Source: Actinomycetota bacterium
GTDB lineage: Bacteria; Actinomycetota; Thermoleophilia; Miltoncostaeales; Miltoncostaeaceae
Assembly: GCA_005800465.1 (NCBI GenBank)
Contig: SYFI01000004.1
Span: 1 to 7,614 of the forward strand
Direction of reading: 5' to 3'
DNA length: 7,614 bases
Positions within the stretch are counted from its first letter, which is position 1; each line of letters opens with the position of its first letter. Position numbers and translations under genes: made by a program. A model generated the notes under the pieces. That model ran no database searches, was not told where the DNA came from, and saw only the letters and a program-made list of their open reading frames with translations. Of the stretch, positions 1 through 6,474 are shown piece after piece.

Positions 1-130
1 ACTTCTGCAGCGACACCTTGAACCCACGTGCCTTCAGCAGGGTCCCGAGGGACGCTGCTGTGATCCCCTTGCCGAGTCCCGACACCACTCCGCCCGTCAC
101 AAAGACGTAGCGCTCACCGTGTTCACTCAA
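1..130 (-). CDS. pyrG: CTP synthase, N-terminal part (runs off window)
   Basis: Only the first 43 codons are inside the window; the gene continues past position 1. CTP synthase amidates UTP to CTP in the cytosol using ATP and glutamine-derived ammonia. The visible part is the start of the amidoligase (synthetase) domain. After a short lead MSEHGERY comes YVFVTGGVVSGLGKG, the phosphate-binding loop of this family, then ITAASLGTLLKARGFKVSLQK, which matches family members almost residue for residue. The start is a TTG at 128-130: a near-perfect GGGGAGG Shine-Dalgarno lies 8 bases upstream, and no ATG or GTG in frame fits better. It is the last gene of the minus-strand series and follows recN after a 77-base gap, the largest between neighbouring genes on this side, so it may have its own promoter as well as read-through. 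Confidence 0.95.
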   Translation of the reverse strand, partial: MSEHGERYVFVTGGVVSGLGKGITAASLGTLLKARGFKVSLQK

Positions 131-138
131 TGGACCGG

Positions 139-145
139 CCTCCCC
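139..145 (-). promoter_or_regulatory. Strong Shine-Dalgarno deciding the pyrG TTG start
   Basis: On the minus strand these bases read GGGGAGG, complementary to the anti-Shine-Dalgarno end of 16S rRNA. Eight bases separate them from the TTG at 128-130. This is the strongest ribosome-binding site seen in the window and is what supports a TTG initiation codon for pyrG. Confidence 0.8.
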
Positions 146-172
146 GACGTACCGCACACCGAACGGGACGTG

Positions 173-178
173 AGCATA
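173..178 (-). promoter_or_regulatory. Possible -10 element upstream of pyrG
   Basis: The minus strand reads TATGCT here, close to the sigma70-type TATAAT consensus, in a gap of otherwise very GC-rich sequence. A start about 7 bases downstream would give a leader of roughly 35-40 bases before the pyrG TTG, containing the strong Shine-Dalgarno. With a 17-base spacer the -35 hexamer would be ACGGCA, matching TTGACA at only three positions. The call rests on the -10 alone and is tentative. Confidence 0.3.
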
Positions 179-207
179 CCCACCCGCGCGGCGGATGCCG
201 TGTGTGG

Positions 208-1893
208 TTAGCGACTCCGTCGCGCAAGCAGCTCACCCGCATGGGCGCGGGCGCCGTCATCGTTGGGTGAGGCCCCGAGCATGCGGCACATCTCGGCCAA
301 CAGCTCATCCCCCTCAACCGGCTCGATGGTGGTTACCGTGCGGCCGTCGTCGGCCACCCCCTTCACGAGCCGGTAGTGGCGGTCGGCCGCCGCCGCAACC
401 TGCGGCAGGTGCGTGATCACCAGCACCTGCCGGCCCACGGCCAGTGCGGCCAGACGATCGCCCACGGTGCCAGCCGTCACGCCACCGATACCGGCATCCA
501 CCTCGTCGAATAGCCAGGCAACCCCCGGCTCGGCCGCTGCAGCCACCGAGTGCAGGGCGAGAAGCACTCTCGACAGCTCGCCGCCCGACGCCGCGTTGGC
601 CAATGGGGCCTCCGGAAGGCCGGGGTTGGCTCGCAGGATGAGCGCCACGTGATCGGCAGGCACTTCGGCGTCGTCGCGCGACACCTCCACCCGCAGCGCG
701 GCACCCGACATCGCGAGATCCTGCAGTTCGGCCTCAACACGTGCGGCCAGGCGCGGCGCCGCCTCAGCGCGAGACGCATACAATGCGTCGGCGAGCGCGT
801 GCGCATCGCTGAACAGCGCGTCGCGAGCTGCGGAGAGGGCGTCGTCACCGGCCTGCCCCGTCGCCAGCGCGTCGAGCGCCGCCCGGGCCTCGTCGGCACG
901 GGCCAGCACCATCTCGGTTCCCGGCCCGTATCGCCGCCCGAGGGTGGCGTACTCCTCAAGCCGGCCCTCAACCCATTCGAGACGGCCTGGCTCGGCGTCC
1001 AGATCCTGGGCGTAGCGGCGCAGCCCGATGAGCGCCTCCTGAAGCGCTGCCTCAGCGGCCTTCAAATCATCAAGGGGCTCCTTGAGCGTGGGATCGAGAT
1101 CGCACGCGTGTTCGATGGCACGTGCCGCGCGGCCCGTGGCCATCACGGCCCCGCTGTCATCCGAGTCCAGAAGCTCAAGAGCGCTGTCGGCGGCTTCAGC
1201 AAGGCGCTCCGCGTGCCCCAGCCGGCCGCGTTCCGCCTGCAGCGTCAACTCCTCGTCAAAATCCGGCGCAACCGCATCCACATCAGCCAGCAGTTGGGCG
1301 AGTGCATCGCGCTCACGCGCAGCGCGCTCACGCCCGTCGCGCGCGGCGTCGATCTCCCTGGAAAGCCGCACCAGATCGCGTCGCATCAGGGTCAACTGCT
1401 GGGCCTGCGACGCCACGTCAGGCCCGGCGAAGGCATCGAGGATCGCCATCTGCGCGGCGGGACCCACAAGCCGACGCTGCTCGTGCTGGCCGGAGAACCG
1501 CACGAGACCCCCGATGAATGAGGCCACCGCATCACGCGACGCCACCTGACCATCCACCAGCGCCCGGGCGCGGCCCTCTGCGGGCACGCGGCGGGCCACC
1601 ACGACCTCGGTCTCATCTTCCGCCAGGTCACGCACCTGCAGTGCCGGATCGGTGGGGTCGAGAGACTCCCAGAAGCCAGCCGGCACGCTGACGGTTGCCT
1701 GCACCAGCGCATGCTTGGCACCAGGGCGCACGGCCTTCTGGTCAACGGGCGCACCGGCGAGCAGCCCGAGGGCGGTCGCCACCACGGTCTTTCCGGCTCC
1801 GGTCTCACCCGTGATGGCCGTGAGGCCGGCCGTTGGGACGATGTGGGCCCGCTCGATCACCACGAGGTCACGGATCTCGATCTCGCGGATCAC
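208..1893 (-). CDS. recN: DNA repair protein RecN (SMC-like ATPase)
   Basis: RecN is a cytosolic, nucleoid-acting ATPase of the SMC/Rad50 class that helps align and repair DNA double-strand breaks. The 561-residue product matches the usual ~550-580. It shows the full split ATPase: N-terminal strands IREIEIRDLVVIERA, Walker A GETGAGKT (about residues 29-36), Q-loop region with SGQHEQRRL (about 134-142), a charged helical coiled-coil middle (about 160-390), ABC signature SGGELSR (436-442), Walker B VAWLFDEVDAGIGG (458-471, D463/E464) and switch histidine ITHLPQVAA (493-501). The start is a GTG at 1891-1893, directly before the conserved N-terminal strand; 36 extra in-frame codons upstream read back into nadK and have no family character. 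It begins 19 bases after the nadK stop and ends with TAA 77 bases before pyrG. No SOS box is visible, as expected for an internal operon gene. Confidence 0.96.
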   Translation of the reverse strand: MIREIEIRDLVVIERAHIVPTAGLTAITGETGAGKTVVATALGLLAGAPVDQKAVRPGAKHALVQATVSVPAGFWESLDPTDPALQVRDLAEDETEVVVARRVPAEGRARALVDGQVASRDAVASFIGGLVRFSGQHEQRRLVGPAAQMAILDAFAGPDVASQAQQLTLMRRDLVRLSREIDAARDGRERAARERDALAQLLADVDAVAPDFDEELTLQAERGRLGHAERLAEAADSALELLDSDDSGAVMATGRAARAIEHACDLDPTLKEPLDDLKAAEAALQEALIGLRRYAQDLDAEPGRLEWVEGRLEEYATLGRRYGPGTEMVLARADEARAALDALATGQAGDDALSAARDALFSDAHALADALYASRAEAAPRLAARVEAELQDLAMSGAALRVEVSRDDAEVPADHVALILRANPGLPEAPLANAASGGELSRVLLALHSVAAAAEPGVAWLFDEVDAGIGGVTAGTVGDRLAALAVGRQVLVITHLPQVAAAADRHYRLVKGVADDGRTVTTIEPVEGDELLAEMCRMLGASPNDDGARAHAGELLARRSR

Positions 1894-1912
1894 GCCGCCA
1901 CCCCGCCCGCGA

Positions 1913-2803
1913 TCATCGGCGGCCGAACTTCTCCCGGTACCGGCGGAAGAACGACGACTCGGGGAAGATTGCAAGGTGCACTTCCTGCCCGCCGAGGCCA
2001 ACGGTCACCGACCGGCCCGGGGGCAGTTCACCAATGCGCACGCCGTCCGCGAGCACATCGCACGCCCCGACGATGGCGCTGTTGGTCACCACCAGCGACT
2101 CCTCTGGCGCGAGGATGAGTGGCCGGGTATCGAGGTGGTGCGCGGCGATGAACGAGATGACAAAGGCACGGGCCTTCCACGACACCGTGGGGCCACCGGC
2201 AGCAAGGTTGTAGGCAGTCGATCCCACCGGGGTGGAGCAGATGAGCCCGTCGCACCGCACGGTTGCCACCGGCTCCCCATCCACCGAGTATGAGAGATCG
2301 GCCAGTCGCGACTCGCCCGCCCGCAGGAACGCCAGGTCGTTCACGGCGTTGATGGTGCCGCCAATCCACACAGCCTTGAGGGACGGAAGACCCAGAGTGA
2401 TGTAGTCGCCCCGAAGTGCACGCGTGAAGCTGCGCTCGAGGTCGGCCTGCTCGATCGTGGCGAGAAATCCCACCCGCCCGAAATTGACGCCGAGCACAGG
2501 CGCGCCGGTACGTGCCTCAAATGAGAGCGCCCGCAGAATGCTGCCATCGCCACCCAGCACCAGCACGAGGTCAACCCCGCCGGGTCGCAACTCATCTCCG
2601 GTCACCACCGTGCGGCCCCGGAGCGGGGGGTGCTTGGCGGCCTCGTCGGCAGTTGCCAGCACCTCCACCCCATTGGCATCGAGAATCGCGAGCACTGTCG
2701 GCATGACCCCGGCGGTCACCTCGGCCGCGCCGTGGCTGAGCACCAGCACGCGCTCGGCACGGGTGCCCTCCACCTCGCGGATGGGCTCATGCTGACGCTT
2801 CAT
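1913..2803 (-). CDS. nadK: NAD kinase
   Basis: This cytosolic enzyme phosphorylates NAD+ to NADP+ with ATP (or polyphosphate in some actinobacteria). The 296-residue length is typical. Visible motifs are VLVLGGDGS (about 80-88, the signature GGDG with its catalytic Asp), GVNFGRVGFLATI (105-117), AVNDLAF (153-159), CDGLICSTPVGSTAYNLAAGGP split over 184-205 as the second conserved loop, and HHLDTRPLIL (222-231). The usual Asn-Glu of the third motif is Asn-Asp here, a conservative change. The ATG at 2801-2803 overlaps the tlyA TGA as ATGA, so translation is probably coupled; longer upstream in-frame codons would only read into tlyA. recN follows after 19 bases. The tlyA-nadK-recN trio is a conserved actinobacterial grouping. 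Confidence 0.95.
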   Translation of the reverse strand: MKRQHEPIREVEGTRAERVLVLSHGAAEVTAGVMPTVLAILDANGVEVLATADEAAKHPPLRGRTVVTGDELRPGGVDLVLVLGGDGSILRALSFEARTGAPVLGVNFGRVGFLATIEQADLERSFTRALRGDYITLGLPSLKAVWIGGTINAVNDLAFLRAGESRLADLSYSVDGEPVATVRCDGLICSTPVGSTAYNLAAGGPTVSWKARAFVISFIAAHHLDTRPLILAPEESLVVTNSAIVGACDVLADGVRIGELPPGRSVTVGLGGQEVHLAIFPESSFFRRYREKFGRR

Positions 2804-3633
2804 GCAGCCCCTGCCATGACGGCTACATCGACGGCGGCCGCGATGTCCACGCACGGGTCCGGCAATGCGGGGCCATGTGCCAGCAGAAAGATCTCACGGT
2901 TGCCCTTGGGCCCGGGCGTGCCGCTGTCGGCTGCTCCGGCGATGTGTGCCCCGGTTGCGCGCATGGCATCTGCCACGCCGAGCACGGCGTCGCGGCGGAG
3001 CGCAGAGTCGCGCACGACGCCGCCCGACCCCACGTTGTCCTTGCCCACTTCGAATTGCGGCTTGACCATCACGAGGGCACGGTACGCCGGGTGAAGGCAA
3101 CCCGCTACTGCCGGCCACACGATGCCGGACGAGATAAACGACACATCCATCACTGCGAAGTCGGGAATGCGGGGCAGCATGGCCGGCGTAAGGGACCTCG
3201 CATTGCTTCGATCGATCACATCAACGCGGGAATCCTCGCGTAGCGCCCACGCGAGTTGTCCGTAGCCGACATCCACGGCGATCACGTTCGCCGCACCACG
3301 CCGCAGCAGCACATCAGTGAAGCCGCCAGTGGACGCCCCGATGTCAATTGCTGTCGCCCCGGTGGGATCGACACCCAGCACGTCGAGGGCATTCGCCAGC
3401 TTGAGCCCACCTCGCGAGGCGTACTCGGGGCCCTCATCCACATCGATGACCGCGTCGTCACGCACCTGAGATCCGGGCTTGACCGCCGCGCTGCCGCCAA
3501 CACGGACGCGACCGGACATCACGGCCGCCTGCGCACGCGCTCGGGTCGGGAATATGCCGCGCTCCACGAGCGCAGCGTCCAGTCGCTGCCGGGTCACGCG
3601 CGAGATCGTACCCACCACCGCCCCATCCACCAT
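2800..3633 (-). CDS. tlyA: TlyA family rRNA 2'-O-methyltransferase
   Basis: TlyA proteins use S-adenosylmethionine to 2'-O-methylate cytidines of rRNA (16S C1409 and, in some lineages, 23S C1920); loss gives capreomycin resistance in mycobacteria. The older name haemolysin is historical. The ~277-residue product has an N-terminal S4 RNA-binding domain (QRLDAALVERG... to about residue 70), the linker SRGGLKLANAL, and an FtsJ/Rossmann methyltransferase domain with SAM loop AIDIGASTGGFTDVLL, VMDVSFIS, VMVKPQFEVGK and C-terminal KGNREIFLL. The K-D-K-E residues expected of this family are visible (about K79, D164, K192, E248, counted from the GTG at 3636). The start is uncertain by a few codons: GTG 3636, ATG 3633 and GTG 3630 lie side by side and none has a clear Shine-Dalgarno; ATG was chosen. 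It lies about 18 bases after dxs and overlaps nadK by 4 bases. Confidence 0.94.
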   Translation of the reverse strand: MVDGAVVGTISRVTRQRLDAALVERGIFPTRARAQAAVMSGRVRVGGSAAVKPGSQVRDDAVIDVDEGPEYASRGGLKLANALDVLGVDPTGATAIDIGASTGGFTDVLLRRGAANVIAVDVGYGQLAWALREDSRVDVIDRSNARSLTPAMLPRIPDFAVMDVSFISSGIVWPAVAGCLHPAYRALVMVKPQFEVGKDNVGSGGVVRDSALRRDAVLGVADAMRATGAHIAGAADSGTPGPKGNREIFLLAHGPALPDPCVDIAAAVDVAVMAGAA

Positions 3634-3651
3634 CACAAGAGCGTGCCCGGG

Positions 3652-5556
3652 TCAGCCGATCGCACGATCGCCAAGCGCGGCCAGCGCGGCGGCGGCCGTG
3701 GCGGCGGGCGTGATCCCGGCCTCGGCCAGCAGCAGGTCACGCCGTCCATGCTCAATGAAGTGGTCCGGGACGCCGATTCGGGCGATATACGCGCGGCATC
3801 CCGGGAGCGCCTCCGCCACTGCACTACCGAACCCACCCTCCAGCGCGTGGTCCTCAATCGTGACCACCACATCGTGGGACTCTGCGATCTCGCGCAGCAG
3901 ATCCACGTCGAGCGGCTTCGCGAACCGCGCATTCACCACGGTGGGCGGCACACCCAGTGATTCCGACACGATCCCGGCCGCATCAAGCGCAACCTGCACG
4001 CCGTAGCCATAGCCCACCAGGGCCACGCGCGACCCCTCGGTGAGCACCTCGGCCTTCCCCACCGGGAGCACCTCGGGTCGATCCGGAAGCGGTACACCCA
4101 CGCCATTGCCACGGGGATACCGCAGCGCGGAGGGACCATCAAGGCGGAGCGCCGTGTGCAGCATGTGCACCAACTCGGCTTCGTCCTTCGGGGCCATTAC
4201 CACCATGCCGGGAAGGGGCCGCAGGTACCCGATATCAAATATGCCGTGGTGGGTCGGTCCGTCGTCGCCAACAAGGCCGCCCCGATCAATGGCGAACACC
4301 ACGGGCAGCCCCTGCAGGGCGACGTCGTGCACGATCGGGTCGTAGGCCCGCTGCAGAAACGTGGAGTAGATGGCACACACGGGGCGGTACCCGGCGATGG
4401 CGAGGCCGGCGGCGAACACCACCCCGTGCTGCTCGGCAATTCCGACGTCGTAGGTGCGCTCGGGGAAGCGGTTGGCGATAAAGTTGGTGCCGGTGCCCTT
4501 GGGCATGGCGGCGGTGATGGCCACCACGCGTGGATCGGCCTCGGCCTCGGCCAGCAGTGCGCGGCCGAATACCTCGGTGTACGACGGAGCGGCGGGCGCA
4601 GATGGGCGCGCGGCCCGGCCGCTGTCAACAGAAAATGGCCCCGAGCCATGCATGGCCTCACGATCGGACTCCGCAGGGGCGTACCCATGCCCCTTCTGCG
4701 TATGCAAATGCAACAGCACCGGTCGCTGGAGGTCGGTGGTTCGCTGCAGGGCACCACGGACGGCGTGGATGTCGTGCCCGTCAATGGGGCCCAGATAGGC
4801 GAAGCCCAGCGCCTCAAACAACTGGCCCGGCACGAACAACGCCTTGGTGGCATTGGAGAGCGAGTCACCCAGAGAACCGAGACCGGGAACCTTACGAAGC
4901 CCCTTGTCCAGTTCGCCGCGCACCTTTGTCAGGGTCGGATCGAGCCGTGCCCGCTGCAATAGCCCCGCCAGCGCCCCGACGTTCTCGGAGATGCTCATGC
5001 CGTTGTCGTTCAGCACCACGGTGAGGGGCGACTGCAGATGGCCGGCCTGGTTGAGCCCCTCGTAGGCCATCCCCCCGGTCATGGCACCGTCGCCGATGAC
5101 GGCCACCACGCGGCGGTCGCGGCGGCCCGTAATGCGCATGGCCTCAGCCAGTCCCACGGCATACGAGATGCTCGTGCTCGCGTGCCCGGCACCCATGATG
5201 TCGTGCTCGCTCTCAGCGCGGCGCAGGAAACCCGAGAGCCCATCGTGCTGCCGCAGTGTGCCGAACTCGCCAAGGCGACCGGTGAGCAACTTGTGCCCGT
5301 AGGCCTGGTGCCCGACGTCCCACAAGATGCGATCGCGGGGCGAATCGAGCTCGGCGTGCAGCGCGATGCTCAATTCAACGGTGCCGAGGCTCGACCCGAG
5401 GTGCCCGCCCGTGGTGGACACCGTGGCGATTATCGCCTGGCGCATCTCCTCGGCCAGCGCGGCAAGCGCCGCGTCGTCCATATCGTGCAGCGGGGCCGGC
5501 CCGTCAAGCGAGGCAAGTATCGGATAGCGCGCAGCGGGATCAGTCACACAACCCAT
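3652..5556 (-). CDS. dxs: 1-deoxy-D-xylulose-5-phosphate synthase
   Basis: DXS condenses pyruvate and glyceraldehyde 3-phosphate with loss of CO2, the first step of the MEP isoprenoid pathway; its product also feeds thiamine and pyridoxal synthesis. It is a cytosolic, thiamine-diphosphate-dependent, transketolase-like enzyme. The 634-residue length is normal. Seen in order: TTGGHLGSSLG with catalytic His (about 48-58), WDVGHQAYGHKLLTGR, the ThDP/Mg motif GDGAMTGGMAYEGLNQAG with LNDN (155-185), GPIDGHD, the catalytic Glu in VGIAEQHG (about E375), YSTFLQRAYDPIVHDVALQ, DRGGLVGDDGPTHHG (424-438) and RYPRGNG. ATG at 5556 is taken as start, but a GTG three codons in (5545-5547) is a serious alternative: it sits 7 bases after a TAGGAT -10-like hexamer, or with AGGATGG as Shine-Dalgarno. 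tlyA follows closely; upstream lies the disturbed segment. Confidence 0.96.
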   Translation of the reverse strand: MGCVTDPAARYPILASLDGPAPLHDMDDAALAALAEEMRQAIIATVSTTGGHLGSSLGTVELSIALHAELDSPRDRILWDVGHQAYGHKLLTGRLGEFGTLRQHDGLSGFLRRAESEHDIMGAGHASTSISYAVGLAEAMRITGRRDRRVVAVIGDGAMTGGMAYEGLNQAGHLQSPLTVVLNDNGMSISENVGALAGLLQRARLDPTLTKVRGELDKGLRKVPGLGSLGDSLSNATKALFVPGQLFEALGFAYLGPIDGHDIHAVRGALQRTTDLQRPVLLHLHTQKGHGYAPAESDREAMHGSGPFSVDSGRAARPSAPAAPSYTEVFGRALLAEAEADPRVVAITAAMPKGTGTNFIANRFPERTYDVGIAEQHGVVFAAGLAIAGYRPVCAIYSTFLQRAYDPIVHDVALQGLPVVFAIDRGGLVGDDGPTHHGIFDIGYLRPLPGMVVMAPKDEAELVHMLHTALRLDGPSALRYPRGNGVGVPLPDRPEVLPVGKAEVLTEGSRVALVGYGYGVQVALDAAGIVSESLGVPPTVVNARFAKPLDVDLLREIAESHDVVVTIEDHALEGGFGSAVAEALPGCRAYIARIGVPDHFIEHGRRDLLLAEAGITPAATAAAALAALGDRAIG

Positions 5557-5560
5557 CCTA
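5555..5560 (-). promoter_or_regulatory. Possible -10 element for a leaderless dxs transcript
   Basis: The minus strand reads TAGGAT, fitting the TANNNT form common in actinobacterial promoters. It lies in the AT-richest spot (CAATTAGGAT) of a very GC-rich gap. Seven bases separate it from the in-frame GTG at 5545-5547, so transcription could start on or one base before that codon. No convincing -35 is seen at 17-18 bases. The same bases could instead serve as a Shine-Dalgarno (AGGATGG) for that GTG. Confidence 0.35.
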
Positions 5561-5646
5561 ATTGCCCCGGGCCCGCGGCGCGTACGTTCGGTCCGACCAT
5601 GCCCCCCTCAGCGAGGCACGACGCGCAGCACACGGGTGCGCCAACG
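5557..5646. other. Intergenic gap upstream of dxs
   Basis: Ninety bases separate the TAG of the minus-strand fragment from the dxs ATG. Apart from the TAGGAT hexamer the gap is GC-rich, with short palindromic GC blocks such as the CCCGGGCCCGCGG stretch near 5566-5578 and CGTACG at 5580-5585. No rho-independent terminator with a T-run and no small gene are seen. Confidence 0.6.
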
Positions 5647-5865
5647 CTACCCGGGCCCCGCCGGACGCGTTCGCACCTGCAGCTCAAGATCACCACGCCG
5701 CAGCGAGGGGAGCGCCGACGCCGGGAGGGTCACCCGCCGCACGACCGGAGTGTTTGGGGTAACGGAGAAGCCGGGGCGAAGTGTGGCGTAGGTGCGAGCG
5801 CTCCTGCCGGCCCTCCGGCGATCGCGTACGGTCACCGTCATCGGGCCAGTCACCCGCCCGTACCA
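5647..5865 (-). pseudogene. C-terminal remnant of an unrecognised beta-rich protein
   Basis: About 72 minus-strand codons ending in TAG look like real coding sequence but are not a complete gene. The peptide runs YGRVTGPMTVTVRDRR, then SARTYATLRPGFSVTP, NTPVVRRVTLPASALPSL and ends RRGDLELQVRTRPAGPG. Alternating hydrophobic residues suggest beta strands, perhaps the last beta-sandwich-like domain of a larger protein. Third codon positions are mostly G or C, like the neighbours. The reading frame continues upstream (rightward) but there becomes the antisense of the acetolactate decarboxylase sequence and loses protein character, so the N-terminal part appears to have been cut off near 5865. A short self-standing ORF from the GTG or ATG near 5845-5860 is possible but lacks a Shine-Dalgarno. 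I do not recognise the family; it does not look like the C-terminus of XseA or a prenyl synthase. Confidence 0.45.
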
Positions 5866-6458
5866 CTTGCGCTTGATGGGCTCGATGGCGAGTTGGTTGT
5901 GGTGGCAGGCGAGGCCTACGTCGCCCGGGCTGACGGCTCGGTTTCCCCGGTACCCGGCGAGACGCGCACCCCCTTCGCGGTGGTCACCCCCCTCGCGCCT
6001 GACCCCCCAGTGCAGGCGGAGGGCCTCGATCATGAGGCACTTCTGGCCGTCCTTGATGCCCACAGCACCATGTCGGTACAGGCCGTGCGTGTGTCCGGCC
6101 GGTTCAGTCGTCTCCGGGTGAGAAGCGTGCCAAAGCAGCAGGCGCCGTACCCACCATTTGAAGACGTACTGACCACCCAGGTGGAGTGGCAGATCGGTCC
6201 AGTCAACGCCACCCTGGTGGGATTTCGATTCCCCTCCTCGCCACCGGCCTTGAGGTGCCGGGTTGGCACCTGCACGCTCTGGCAGACGATCGGTGCTCCG
6301 GGGGGCACGTGCTGATCGCCGATCTCGGGCGCGGCACACTCGAACTTGATGCAGCCACCGAGGTGCACTGCGAACTCCCCATGGGCGTGGCGATCACGCG
6401 CGATGCCCACGGTACCGCCGAGCGACTCCACGCCGCAGAGACCCGCATCCACCCGTAG
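5866..6458 (+). pseudogene. budA: Alpha-acetolactate decarboxylase, 5'-truncated and frameshifted
   Basis: The intact enzyme is a zinc-dependent decarboxylase turning (S)-2-acetolactate into acetoin. The first frame gives LALDGLDGELVVVAGEAY, ARADGSV, TPFAVVTPLAPD, RVRSVPKQQAPYPPFEDV and VNATLVGFRFP, all characteristic of the family. The match then continues one frame over: ATGLEVPGWHLHALADD, CSGGHVLIADL, and on to TAG at 6456-6458. The join lies at a CCCC run (6231-6234), where one extra C would restore a continuous GFRFPLLATGLEVPGWHLH. Zinc-ligand histidines are present (6267, 6273, 6306) with the family's H-x-H-10-H spacing, as are the active-site Arg (6121) and the Glu of LDGE (5890). The ~60 N-terminal residues are missing and no ATG, GTG or TTG lies in frame just before LALDGLDGE. 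It is the only plus-strand gene here, convergent with the xseB-position ORF and opposite to the operon. Confidence 0.82.
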
Positions 6459-6474
6459 ACGGGTCGGCAGGGGC

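Noticed and set aside
550..1521. Plus-strand 323-codon frame opposite recN
   Set aside because: It is fully antisense to clear recN motifs and shows no domain of its own.
1894..2001. Longer recN start giving a 597-residue product
   Set aside because: The extra 36 residues overlap the nadK 3' end and are Ser/Arg-rich shadow sequence; the conserved RecN N-terminus begins at the GTG at 1893.
3256..4006. Plus-strand frames opposite tlyA and dxs
   Set aside because: They are low-complexity Arg/Ser/Ala shadows of well-supported minus-strand genes.
5647..5865. The minus-strand fragment as the C-terminus of XseA
   Set aside because: Position would suit it loosely, but the peptide lacks the coiled-coil-to-GYAIV pattern of XseA C-termini and xseA normally precedes xseB, not the reverse.
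5038..6315. Plus-strand 425-codon open frame spanning the dxs 5' half and the middle segment
   Set aside because: Its first ~275 codons are antisense to dxs or to the minus-strand fragment and have no family character; only the part after about 5866 is meaningful (budA). The frame is open because of GC-rich codon bias.
5866..6339. Upstream extension of the minus-strand 230-codon frame as a full gene
   Set aside because: This part is the exact antisense of the acetolactate decarboxylase similarity and is rich in His/Arg/Trp without recognisable motifs; only its last ~72 codons look like protein.
6451..6464. Inverted repeat ACCCGT-AG-ACGGGT between the convergent budA remnant and the small ORF, as a terminator
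   Set aside because: The stem is only 5-6 bp with a 2-4 base loop, overlaps the budA stop codon and has no T-run on either side; too weak to call.
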